Made by a program: the position numbers and the translations under genes. Positions 1 to 7,151 of a DNA stretch of 64,000 nt are shown in pieces. Within the stretch, counting starts at the first letter, position 1. Each line of letters begins with the position of its first letter. The DNA comes from AP-15 sp963845735 (GTDB lineage Bacteria > Pseudomonadota > Alphaproteobacteria > ATCC43930 > CGMCC-115725): assembly GCA_963845735.1 (NCBI GenBank), contig CAWJTR010000041.1:124001-188000 (forward strand), given 5' to 3'. The notes under the pieces are model-generated. The model saw only the letters and a program-made list of their open reading frames with translations. It was not told where the DNA came from and searched no databases.

Positions 1-135
1 GACCCCGTGAGACACTGCCGCGGCGCTCGCCCGGCACCCATTCCGCCCTCGCCCGCCTGTCATAATTCGGAAACAATTGTGTTCGCCGGCGCCGCAGGCC
101 ACGATCCAGGCTGATCGGCGGCAAAGGAGTGTGGA

Positions 136-1339
136 TTGTCTCTGGTTACGGCACTGGTCCGCAGCGTCGATGGCGGCGGGCAACGGCGGACGATGGCGGT
201 GGCCTGCGGCGCCCACGCGTTGCACGACGGCTTTACCGATCTGCTCTATGTGCTGTTGCCGTTGTGGCAGGCGGAGTTTGGCCTTGGCTATGCCGAGATC
301 GGCATTCTGCGCGCCCTCTATGCCGGGTCGATGGCCGGGTTTCAGGTCCCCGCTGGTCGGCTCGCCGAGCGTGTCGGCGGCCCTGCGCTGCTGGCGGCCG
401 GCACCGCGCTCGCCGGCATCGGCTATCTCCTCGCCGGCGCCGGCGCCGGTTTTGCGATGCTGACCGCGGCCCTCGTCATCGGCGGTCTCGGTTCGAGCGT
501 CCAGCATCCGATCGCCGCCAATCTCGTCGCCCGCAGCTTTGCCGGGCAGCGCTCGCGCGGCGCGCTCGCCAGCTACAATTTCTCCGGCGATCTCGGCAAG
601 ATGGCGATGCCCGCCGCCACCGCCTGGATGGTCGCCATGATGCCGTGGCGGTCGGCGACGACACTGTTGGGCATGCGTGGGCTTGGCCGCGGCGATCGCG
701 ATCTTTCTGTCGCGGCGTGGCCTGCCGGACGAGACCACGGCCGTCACCGGCCATGCCGAGGCTTCCGCGCCGGGGTCGTCGCCGGTGGCCGGACATGGCT
801 TTCCGCTGTTGCTGGCGATCGGCATCATCGACAGCGCGACGCGAATGGGGTTTTTGACCTTTCTGCCATTTTTGCTGCGGGCAAAAGGCGCCGATTTGCC
901 GATAATCGGCGTGGCGTTGACCTTGATCTTCGCCGGTGGTGCGGCGGGCAAGCTCGTCTGCGGTTTTCTCGGCGCGCGGCTCGGGGTTGTTCCCGCCGTC
1001 TTCCTGACCGAAGGCCTGACCGCCGCCGGCATCTTGATCCTGTTGCCCCTGCCTCTCGCGGCGGGGCTGGCGGTGTTGCCGCTGATCGGCGTAGCACTCA
1101 ACGGCACCTCTTCGGTGCTGTACGGGACGGTGCCCGAGCTCGTCGCTCCCGAGCGCCGCGGGCGCGCCTTCAGCATCTTCTATACCGGAACGATCGGCGC
1201 CGGCGCATTGTCTCCAGCGCTTTATGGGCTGGTCAGCGACGCCGCCGGGGTGCCGCGAATGATGGTGCTTATCGCTGCTGTGGTGCTGCTGACCTTGCCG
1301 CTCAGCTGGGCGCTCCGTTCGGCTCTGCCGCGACGCTAG
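136..1339 (+). CDS. MFS efflux transporter, fosmidomycin-resistance-like (one frame break)
   Basis: Inner-membrane major facilitator superfamily permease. The first 180 residues carry HALHDGFTDLLYVLLPLW and a run of hydrophobic segments typical of the FSR/fosmidomycin-resistance type; the second half continues with six more helices and ends ALRSALPRR. The reading frame breaks near base 675; removing one G there restores GMLGLAAAI and gives about 400 residues, the usual size of the family. The TTG start is preceded by AAAGGAG at 123-129. The gene is followed after 43 bases by a TauE/SafE exporter on the same strand. Substrate is not predictable. The break is more likely a sequence error than a mutation because both halves are otherwise well conserved. 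Confidence 0.82.
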
Positions 1340-1382
1340 TTTCCCTGCGATCGGGCAGCCGAACCTTCGACGAACGCGGCAA

Positions 1383-2150
1383 ATGAGCCTTTTCGACTGG
1401 GCCGCTTTGGCGGTCGTGACCTTTGGCGCGGCCGTGCTTCAGGCCGTGGGCGGCTTCGGCTTCGCCGTCGTCGCGGCGCCGCTGTTTCTGTTGCTGGTCG
1501 AGCCGGTGCGCGCGATCCAGCTCGTCATAATCGTCACCGCGGCCCTTTCGATCGTCGTGCTGCCGCGATTGTGGCGGGCGATCGCGCCGCGGCTGCTGTT
1601 GCGGCTGACGGGAGGCAGCTTGCTCGGGCTGCCGCTCGGATTGCTCGCCTTCCGCCATAGCGATCCGCGGCTGGTGCGAGTGGCGGCCGGGATCACCGTG
1701 CTTGCCTTCGCGGTGGTGATCGCAGCGATGCGGCGAGGCGCGCGCCGCGGCAAGCCCACGACGCTCGTCATGACACCCGGGCGCGATCTTGCCGCCGGGG
1801 CGGTGTCCGGCGCCGCCACCGCGCTTGTGGGGATGTCGGGACCGCCGGTGCTGATCTATCTGATGCTCGCCGGCGCGCCACCGGGGACCGTGCGCGCGAC
1901 ATTGCTGGCGTTCTTCGCACTGAGCTATACGGTGACGCTCGCCGCCCACGCCGCGACCATCGGCGTCGCGGCGCCGACCTGGGTGGCCGCCGGCTTCCTG
2001 ATCCCGTTCGCTCTGGTCGGTGGGCTCGTTGGTCGGCCGCTCGGCGATCGCCTCGGCGACGACGCTTTTGCCGCTCTCGCCATCGGCCTGCTCGGGGCGG
2101 CTGGGCTATATACCCTTGCCGCCGCAGGGTTCCAAGGCGGCGGCCGGTGA
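1383..2150 (+). CDS. TauE/SafE (TSUP) family membrane exporter
   Basis: A 255-residue integral membrane protein of the sulfite exporter TauE/SafE family, predicted to export a small anion such as sulfite or an organosulfonate breakdown product. The family hallmarks are visible as two related halves: AVLQAVGGFGFAVVAAPL near residue 20 and AAGAVSGAATALVGMSGPP near residue 140, each followed by hydrophobic helices. The length is usual for the family. It lies downstream of the MFS gene and may be co-transcribed with it. Substrate is inferred from the family name only. Confidence 0.87.
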   Translation: MSLFDWAALAVVTFGAAVLQAVGGFGFAVVAAPLFLLLVEPVRAIQLVIIVTAALSIVVLPRLWRAIAPRLLLRLTGGSLLGLPLGLLAFRHSDPRLVRVAAGITVLAFAVVIAAMRRGARRGKPTTLVMTPGRDLAAGAVSGAATALVGMSGPPVLIYLMLAGAPPGTVRATLLAFFALSYTVTLAAHAATIGVAAPTWVAAGFLIPFALVGGLVGRPLGDRLGDDAFAALAIGLLGAAGLYTLAAAGFQGGGR

Positions 2151-2295
2151 CTAGGATGGTGACGGCGCCGACTACGCCGAGTATCATGCGGTGGCGGTCG
2201 CTCTTCGCCGCGGAATGTCGTTCCGATCTTTAAGGGCAGTGCGGCCGGTTTTCGCGTAGCTTTGTTTGTGGCAAAGTAAACGACCAGGTGAGATC

Positions 2296-2565
2296 ATGAT
2301 CGGCCCGCCGGGACTGCCCAAATTCGGACGCCGAGTCTTCTCCTTCGCACCGGCAAAGCCAGGTCGCACGCGACAGCATCACCACGCCTGGAAATGGGCA
2401 ACCGGGCTATACCTGGCGGGCGTGCTGGCGCATTTCAGTCACCACATGGCGTTCGACATCGCCCGAGGCGATCCGTCCTTCGGCTTCGGCGCGGCGCTGA
2501 CCAGCGCGCCGGTCAGCCTGGTCTGGCCGGCCGACCTGATCGGGACCCTGATCTCTCTGAGCTGA
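2296..2565 (+). CDS. small hypothetical membrane protein
   Basis: A possible 89-residue protein. The N-terminal 40 residues are basic with a His-rich stretch, then one hydrophobic segment (WATGLYLAGVLAHF) and a second apolar stretch near the C-terminus. The ATG chosen has AGGTGAG about six bases upstream, which favours it over the TTG 30 bases earlier. I do not recognise a family. It stands alone between the exporter gene and the sulfotransferase; the 200 bases after it show nothing identifiable. Confidence 0.45.
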   Translation: MIGPPGLPKFGRRVFSFAPAKPGRTRQHHHAWKWATGLYLAGVLAHFSHHMAFDIARGDPSFGFGAALTSAPVSLVWPADLIGTLISLS

Positions 2566-2765
2566 TCGGAATGCGCGGCGAGTTGTTTTCGCCGACCGCC
2601 GAGTTGGCAGCCGGCGGCGGCCCTCACCAAGTGACGGACAACGAGGCGATCATCGATTCATACCCTCATGCGCCGACGCTGCTATCAGCCGGCAGCATCC
2701 CTCGCCAAAGTCGGATTGACAGCCTGCTCGTACCATCTTTTCGGGGGCGAGCCGAAGCCGTTTGA

Positions 2766-4010
2766 CTACGTGCGCGTTGCGCCGGCGGTGAGCGCTCCAT
2801 CCGACGCCGACATTTTGTCGAAGAGCCGCAGGCGCAATGCTTCGAAATATTTAAAGTACGGCGTCAGCTCTGCGATATTGGTGACCACGCAGTCGGGTTC
2901 AACCGGCAGCAGCTTTAAGGTCGGTGGGTTCGCCAGTGCCGCGGCGATGATCTCGGGGGCGGCCTCGCTGCCGGCGAAGCGAGCAATTTCTGTCATCCGC
3001 CCGGCGATTTCTCCATAATCGGCTCGCAAATAATGCCGGTGGGTGCGACGCAGCCGCGCGATGCGAGCGTCGTTTCGCACATAAACGCAAAGCTCGTCAT
3101 AGCAGTCTAACGCCGTCACCTCCTCCGGCGAGAGGTGCGCACTCGCCTTATCGATGTCTGCCTCGATGATCGCGGCTTCGAGGCGTGGAGCCACTCGCGC
3201 CTTGCGGTCCTGATTGAGGCGGTGGTAAGCGCCGCGCCGTCTCGACACGAAAATCTCCCGCAAGTTTCGAACCAGGTGGATAATGCGGATTTCGCCATCG
3301 ATTTTGTCGCCAAGCTTAGCAAACTCGAGGCCTGAAATGTAGTCGAGATCCAGTATCAGCTTGGAGCCGACAACAGGCTGATCACTCTCGAAGGCTTCAA
3401 GAAGTTGACCGATCTGGGGCGAGCCGAAGTCTACCGGGAGATGAACGGGCAGAGGCGTAAAGCGCGGTCGCCATTTGAGTTCGTACTCCGTCGCAATATC
3501 GGGCAGGGTGCCGAGCAGAGCTTCCAGCCACGTGCTGCCGGTGCGCATATTTGCAGCGATTAGAAACTTGGCGCGACGCTGTTTCCGCGGGGTGACAGGG
3601 TGCGCTCCGGTCGCGCCCCCTCGCGAGGCGGTTTCGGTCGTTGAACGCTGTGTGCCAGCGAGCGCCGCATCCGCCCGGGCCGGCGCGCCGATTTCGCCAA
3701 GCAACGAATTTCGCTCCGCAGTCAGCTCATTTACCCGCCCCGTCAACGTGTTTCGTTCACCCGTTAACTCGTTAACTTTTCCTGTTAAGTAATTTACTTG
3801 CGTTGTCAATTCATTTCTTTCACCAGTCAAGTAATTAATCTTTTCTACTAATATATTCCGTTCACCTGTTAGATCGTTAACTTTTCCTGTTAAGTAATTT
3901 ACTTGATTTCCCAATTCATTTCTTTCACCAGTCAAGTCGTTAGCCTGCTTTACCAACTTAGCGTGTCTGCCTATCAAGTTCTTACCTTTCACAATCAACT
4001 TAACCGACAT
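2766..4010 (-). CDS. sulfotransferase with N-terminal heptad-repeat coiled coil
   Basis: About 414 residues. Residues 24-107 are twelve back-to-back heptads of the form N-x-L-T-G-x-x with Leu at every d position and Val, Ile or Arg at a, so a leucine-zipper coiled coil is predicted. A Thr/Ala/Gly linker leads to a sulfotransferase domain with the PAPS 5-prime phosphosulfate loop RTGSTWLE at about 156-163 and the 3-prime phosphate motif LVRNLREIF at about 246-254. It should transfer sulfate from PAPS to an unknown acceptor; the coiled coil suggests oligomerisation or anchoring. I start at MSVKLIV because the longer open frame runs into an insertion sequence remnant. The coiled-coil DNA is A+T-rich, unlike the neighbours, which suggests transfer. 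Confidence 0.8.
   Translation of the reverse strand: MSVKLIVKGKNLIGRHAKLVKQANDLTGERNELGNQVNYLTGKVNDLTGERNILVEKINYLTGERNELTTQVNYLTGKVNELTGERNTLTGRVNELTAERNSLLGEIGAPARADAALAGTQRSTTETASRGGATGAHPVTPRKQRRAKFLIAANMRTGSTWLEALLGTLPDIATEYELKWRPRFTPLPVHLPVDFGSPQIGQLLEAFESDQPVVGSKLILDLDYISGLEFAKLGDKIDGEIRIIHLVRNLREIFVSRRRGAYHRLNQDRKARVAPRLEAAIIEADIDKASAHLSPEEVTALDCYDELCVYVRNDARIARLRRTHRHYLRADYGEIAGRMTEIARFAGSEAAPEIIAAALANPPTLKLLPVEPDCVVTNIAELTPYFKYFEALRLRLFDKMSASDGALTAGATRT
3771..3905. repeat. internal direct repeats, 105-bp period, in the coiled-coil coding region
   Basis: A block of 30 bases ending in AAGTAATTTACTTG occurs identically at 3771-3800 and 3876-3905, and a second block (AATTCATTTCTTTCACCAG) recurs at the same 105-base offset. 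105 bases equal 35 codons or five heptads, so the frame is kept. Base composition is very low in G+C here (19 of 60 by hand count at 3781-3840) compared with surrounding genes. Confidence 0.85.
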
Positions 4011-4084
4011 TCCCCGGATTCCCGGTCCATTGAGCCAACATTCCTCGGATTGCGGATCGTTGGGGGCGATGATCGCCTCGTCAG

Positions 4085-4755
4085 CAGCCCCGTGCAACGG
4101 TAAATCGCGCTGGGCGCGGGCACGAGACGCCGAAAACCGCTGTTTGGCCTGGGCCGTTGAACACAAACAGCGGGGATAGCAAAGTACAGCCGAAATGCCC
4201 ATTGTAGGCGCTGCCTTCTTGCTCGCCGTAGGTCGGGCTCTCACTCGAATCGATATCGAGCACGATGACCCTCGGCGGTCGCCGCCGGTGCACCTTGTTG
4301 ATCCACTCGCCGGGCAAATCGGCGAGAGCGGCGAGGTTCTCGGCCGCGTCGGCTACTCGGTCTCGAAGCGGGCCATCTGGCTGGTCGAGGCGGCAGACCC
4401 GGTGATCGCCGTTCGCCGACCACCCAGCGTATCGCCGGATCCTGGCACAGCCGATCGGCGTCATTCATATCCTCATAGCCGGCCAAACGTCCGAACACTG
4501 ACTGTCGCATCAAGCCGATCCCAGGCGGTATCGGCTGTTCTTGCGGGTCCGCCGTTCGGCGAGCAGCCTGCCGGCCATGTCGGTCAGACCGATCGCATCA
4601 TCCAACTCGCGATAGGGTCGCAACCCGGCATCGGACGTAATCGCGGAGCCACAAAATCGCAGCATCAGCCGGCGGTCGAAATCGATCCTCAGCGCACCCC
4701 TACTTGCTTCACCCGTCGGGTCCGCTATTGCCGCTCCGGTTGGTTCTCGATAAGG
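4085..4755 (-). mobile_element. IS1380-family transposase remnant (degraded)
   Basis: Read on the minus strand in three frames, the stretch encodes pieces of an IS1380-type DDE transposase: LRIDFDRRLMLRFCGSA and ITSDAGLRPYRELDDAIGL, then RQSVFGRLAGYEDMNDADRL, then ENLAALADLPGEWINKV, PPRVIVLDIDSSESPTYGE and NGHFGCTLLSPLFVFNG. These match the N-terminal half of the family as I know it; the C-terminal half is absent. Stops and frame changes show it is not functional. It abuts the 5-prime end of the sulfotransferase gene, so it may mark the breakpoint by which the island arrived. Terminal inverted repeats were not identified. Confidence 0.8.
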
Positions 4756-4801
4756 TGCTAAACTTTTATACGAAAACCGTCTCCGAGGCGCTTAAAATCG
4801 C

Positions 4802-4852
4802 CGCGTCATCCGGCGAATGCGGGGTTACGCGTCATCCGGCGAATGCGGGTTA
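4802..4852. repeat. two tandem copies of a 26-bp unit
   Basis: The unit begins CGCGTCATCCGGCGAATGCG and is present at 4802 and again at 4828, with 22 or more identical bases each. It lies between the IS1380 remnant and the radical SAM gene. It could be a leftover IS end or a regulatory duplication; nothing else in the window matches it. Confidence 0.75.
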
Positions 4853-4950
4853 AAGCTCGCGCGTAGGACGTCTCTGTCGCTTGCGGCCGCGGTTGCGTTC
4901 AGGCTAGGCTCGCAACGCAGCCTAGAAGGACAACTTCGATGGAGGGGCCG

Positions 4951-6169
4951 ATGTTCTTTTCGCAGCTCACAACAAGGCGTCGGCAATCAGAACAACAGCT
5001 CGATGATGCTGAACGCATGCTCATCGAGAACGCCACTGGGCTGCTTAATATGCAGTCTGCCAAGAATCCGTTCGGGCTAGGGGCTAAGGAGGTCGCACGA
5101 GTCAAGGCGCATCGCGCCAGGATGAAGCTGGTGACGGAGACGCTTGTTCACCGGATCGAAGTTGAGGGGCCATCGATTGACAACCTCAAAGCTCTGGCCA
5201 ACGCAAAGAATGATCTTGCAGAGTACCGGACGGCGCAAATTGCAATTGATCAGCTGTTGGGGATTGCCGAACATGACGGCGTGATGACCGAAGACAGCAT
5301 CGCTTTCATGATGACTGACAGATGCAATCTACGGTGTAAGCATTGCTTCATTTTCAATGAAGCTGTTTTTCACCCAGTGTCCCGCCCCAACGAACTTTCT
5401 CTGAGCGACTACGCAACAATTTTCCAGTCCCTCCGAAAGACCGGACGCCACTTCTTCATCCACATAACCGGTGGCGGCGAAGTTTTTGCTCGCAAGGATT
5501 TCGAAGCGATCATGGAAGATCTGGCTGCTATGAAGCTCGGCTTCCACGTCAGTATGCAGACCAACGGGCATTTTCCGGAACGGTTGCAGACGATGGTGGA
5601 TCGTGACCCCATCCGGGAGTGCCTTAAGGTAATTCAGTTTTCTCTCGACGGTCTGGAAGCCGTACACAATGCGATTCGAGGCAACAACAATTTCGAAAAG
5701 CTTAAGCGCTCGTTAGAGATCGCACACGCGGCCGGCATAGAGACCAGTACGATCACGACTATCCTGCCCGAAAATATCGATTCGCTTGCTGAAATAAAAG
5801 CGTTCAGCGAATTGATGGGTGTCAAAAATCATCGGTTCCAGCTTTTCTTTGAGGGTTCAAAAAATCGGTCTGCCGGAAATTGCCAAGGCCAGCGACTTCA
5901 TTACTGACCGCGATCGCAGCCTTGTTTACAATGATCTCACGGCTCCTGGCCAAGGGTGCCTTGCGGGCGTGCGTACATGCGTCGTACGTCCGGACGGCAC
6001 GATTGAGACCTGCCGGGAGAGCTATTCCGGAAACGTACCGCGAATGCAAATCGTCGATCTGAGAAAATATGATCTCGACTTGCCTAAGGCGTTGGCTTCG
6101 TCAGAAGCGATCAACGCGCAGAGGAATGTCAAAAATTGCGTCGGATGCGCCGCCTTCTGTGCCCGCTAA
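4951..6169 (+). CDS. radical SAM protein with SPASM-like C-terminal cysteines (one frame break)
   Basis: Radical S-adenosylmethionine enzyme, about 405 residues after correction. A helical N-terminal domain of some 110 residues precedes the 4Fe-4S/SAM motif CNLRCKHC (Cys125, 129, 132), followed by the ITGGGE region. The C-terminus carries clustered cysteines (CLAGVRTC, ETCRES, NCVGCAAFC) resembling a SPASM or Twitch auxiliary cluster domain, as in peptide- or glycan-modifying maturases. The frame changes in a run of six A near 5862; removing one A joins the halves. ATG 4951 has GGAGGGG just upstream; an ATG at 4939 with AGAAGGA before it is also possible. No precursor peptide is evident. Its neighbour is a sulfotransferase on the other strand, and both have lower G+C than the chromosome. 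Substrate unknown. Confidence 0.82.
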
Positions 6170-6272
6170 GCCACCGCTGCGGACCCGCGTAACTCGCACG
6201 TGCCGAAACTTGGCACGGTGGCTGTTGCCTTTTGAGCTTGCGCAAGCCTCGAGCGGTGACAGCCTTCGCCGG

Positions 6273-6593
6273 ATGCCGCCCCCAAGCACCTCGTCCCCGC
6301 CGCCGCCCCTACCCCGCGCGCCATCCCCCATCATCACCTCCCGTCGCGGGGGGGGGCCCTCCCCATTCTATCGCCAGCATGCCCGGATCGAAGAGCCGCG
6401 CACCGACGCGACCGAATTCCGGCAAGTTTGGCGCCGGGTCCGGGTCATCGATCGGTTGCTGGTGCGGGGGGTGATCGATCCGGCGACATGGCGGACGGCC
6501 GATCGTTTCGCCCGGCTTCATGAAACGCTCGAACGTGGGGCGGTCGACGTATCGACCCTCGAACTCGGCGGCGGAAGTTTCCGCCTCGCGTGA
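6273..6593 (+). CDS. hypothetical protein, low confidence
   Basis: A possible 106-residue protein. The first 40 residues are Pro/Ser-rich low complexity and span a run of nine G; the last 65 (EFRQVWRRVRVIDRLLVRG and onward) are charged, helical and look like real coding sequence. No family recognised. It may be a fragment of a longer gene. It sits between the radical SAM gene and the GIY-YIG remnant. Confidence 0.35.
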   Translation: MPPPSTSSPPPPLPRAPSPIITSRRGGGPSPFYRQHARIEEPRTDATEFRQVWRRVRVIDRLLVRGVIDPATWRTADRFARLHETLERGAVDVSTLELGGGSFRLA

Positions 6594-6606
6594 TCCAATA
6601 GGGCCA

Positions 6607-6624
6607 TCCCGACGAAGGTCGGGA
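6607..6624. repeat. short palindrome (REP-like hairpin)
   Basis: TCCCGAC-GAAG-GTCGGGA forms a perfect seven-pair stem with a four-base loop. It lies just upstream of the GIY-YIG remnant and resembles the short intergenic palindromes common in alphaproteobacteria. Confidence 0.6.
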
Positions 6625-6646
6625 CCCATGCTCGCCAAAAAAATCG

Positions 6647-6930
6647 ATGTTCTACGTCTATCTCCTTGCCAGCAAACCTACGGAACCCTTTACATCGGCA
6701 TGACTTCCAATCTCGCGCGGCGGATTTGGGAGGACAGGAACAGCCTCGTTCCTGGCTTCACCAAACGATACCAAGTCGAGCAGCTGGTTTGGTTTAGGGC
6801 CCTCGAAACCGCGGCCATCGCGCTTCGCCGCGAGAAGCAGCTCAAGGAATGAAAGCGCGACGGGAAATTCAAGCTGCTTGAGCGTGACAATCCACTCTGG
6901 CTGGACCTCTTTCCGAGCCTCCGACCCTGA
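6647..6930 (+). pseudogene. GIY-YIG nuclease superfamily protein, disrupted
   Basis: The start MFYVYLLASK and, in another frame, GTLYIGMTSNLARRIWE, FTKRYQVEQLVWF and REKQLKE are the hallmarks of the small (about 95-residue) GIY-YIG proteins of the UPF0213/YhbQ type. One base is missing near 6680, which changes frame inside the GIY motif. A TGA at 6850 replaces the Trp codon expected after QLKE, yet the same frame continues with KRDGKFKLLERDNPLWLDLF to a second stop. Two independent lesions make this a real pseudogene, unlike the insertion-only breaks elsewhere in the window. Palindromes flank it on both sides. Confidence 0.8.
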
Positions 6931-7046
6931 GCGAAATCGAGAAAACAAAATCGAACCGCCGGAATTCCGCGTCGATCGGGGATCACGGCCCAGGGGTCTC
7001 GGCGCTCTGGGAGCGGGCTCGACCGGGAAGCGATGACACCCATGGG

Positions 7047-7099
7047 CACCGGCATTCGCCGGTGTGGTCGAAAAGGGAGGCGGGCTTTGGGTTCCCGCC
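7047..7099. repeat. two further short palindromes downstream of the GIY-YIG remnant
   Basis: CACCGGC-ATTC-GCCGGTG at 7047-7064 is a perfect seven-pair hairpin. GGCGGG at 7079-7084 pairs with CCCGCC at 7094-7099 around a nine-base loop, and the adjoining TTCCCGCCGTCGCGGAAATG resembles a decayed copy of the familiar alphaproteobacterial extragenic palindrome. Together with 6607-6624 they bracket the pseudogene. Confidence 0.55.
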
Positions 7100-7151
7100 G
7101 TCGCGGAAATGACGAATAATGGACGCGCGGGATCCGCGGGAGGGACGGGAC

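Noticed and set aside
3771..3905. CRISPR-like or regulatory repeat array
   Set aside because: The repeats keep the heptad reading frame and encode the coiled coil; there are no unique spacers of constant length.
4011..4244. N-terminal 78-codon extension of the sulfotransferase frame
   Set aside because: It runs into the IS1380 remnant in an unrelated frame and shows no conserved sequence; translation from the ATG at 4010 gives a sensible protein.
5853..5872. Programmed frameshift in the A6 run of the radical SAM gene
   Set aside because: About 27 other genes in the window need the same kind of one-base correction, mostly without slippery sites, so a sequence error is the simpler view.
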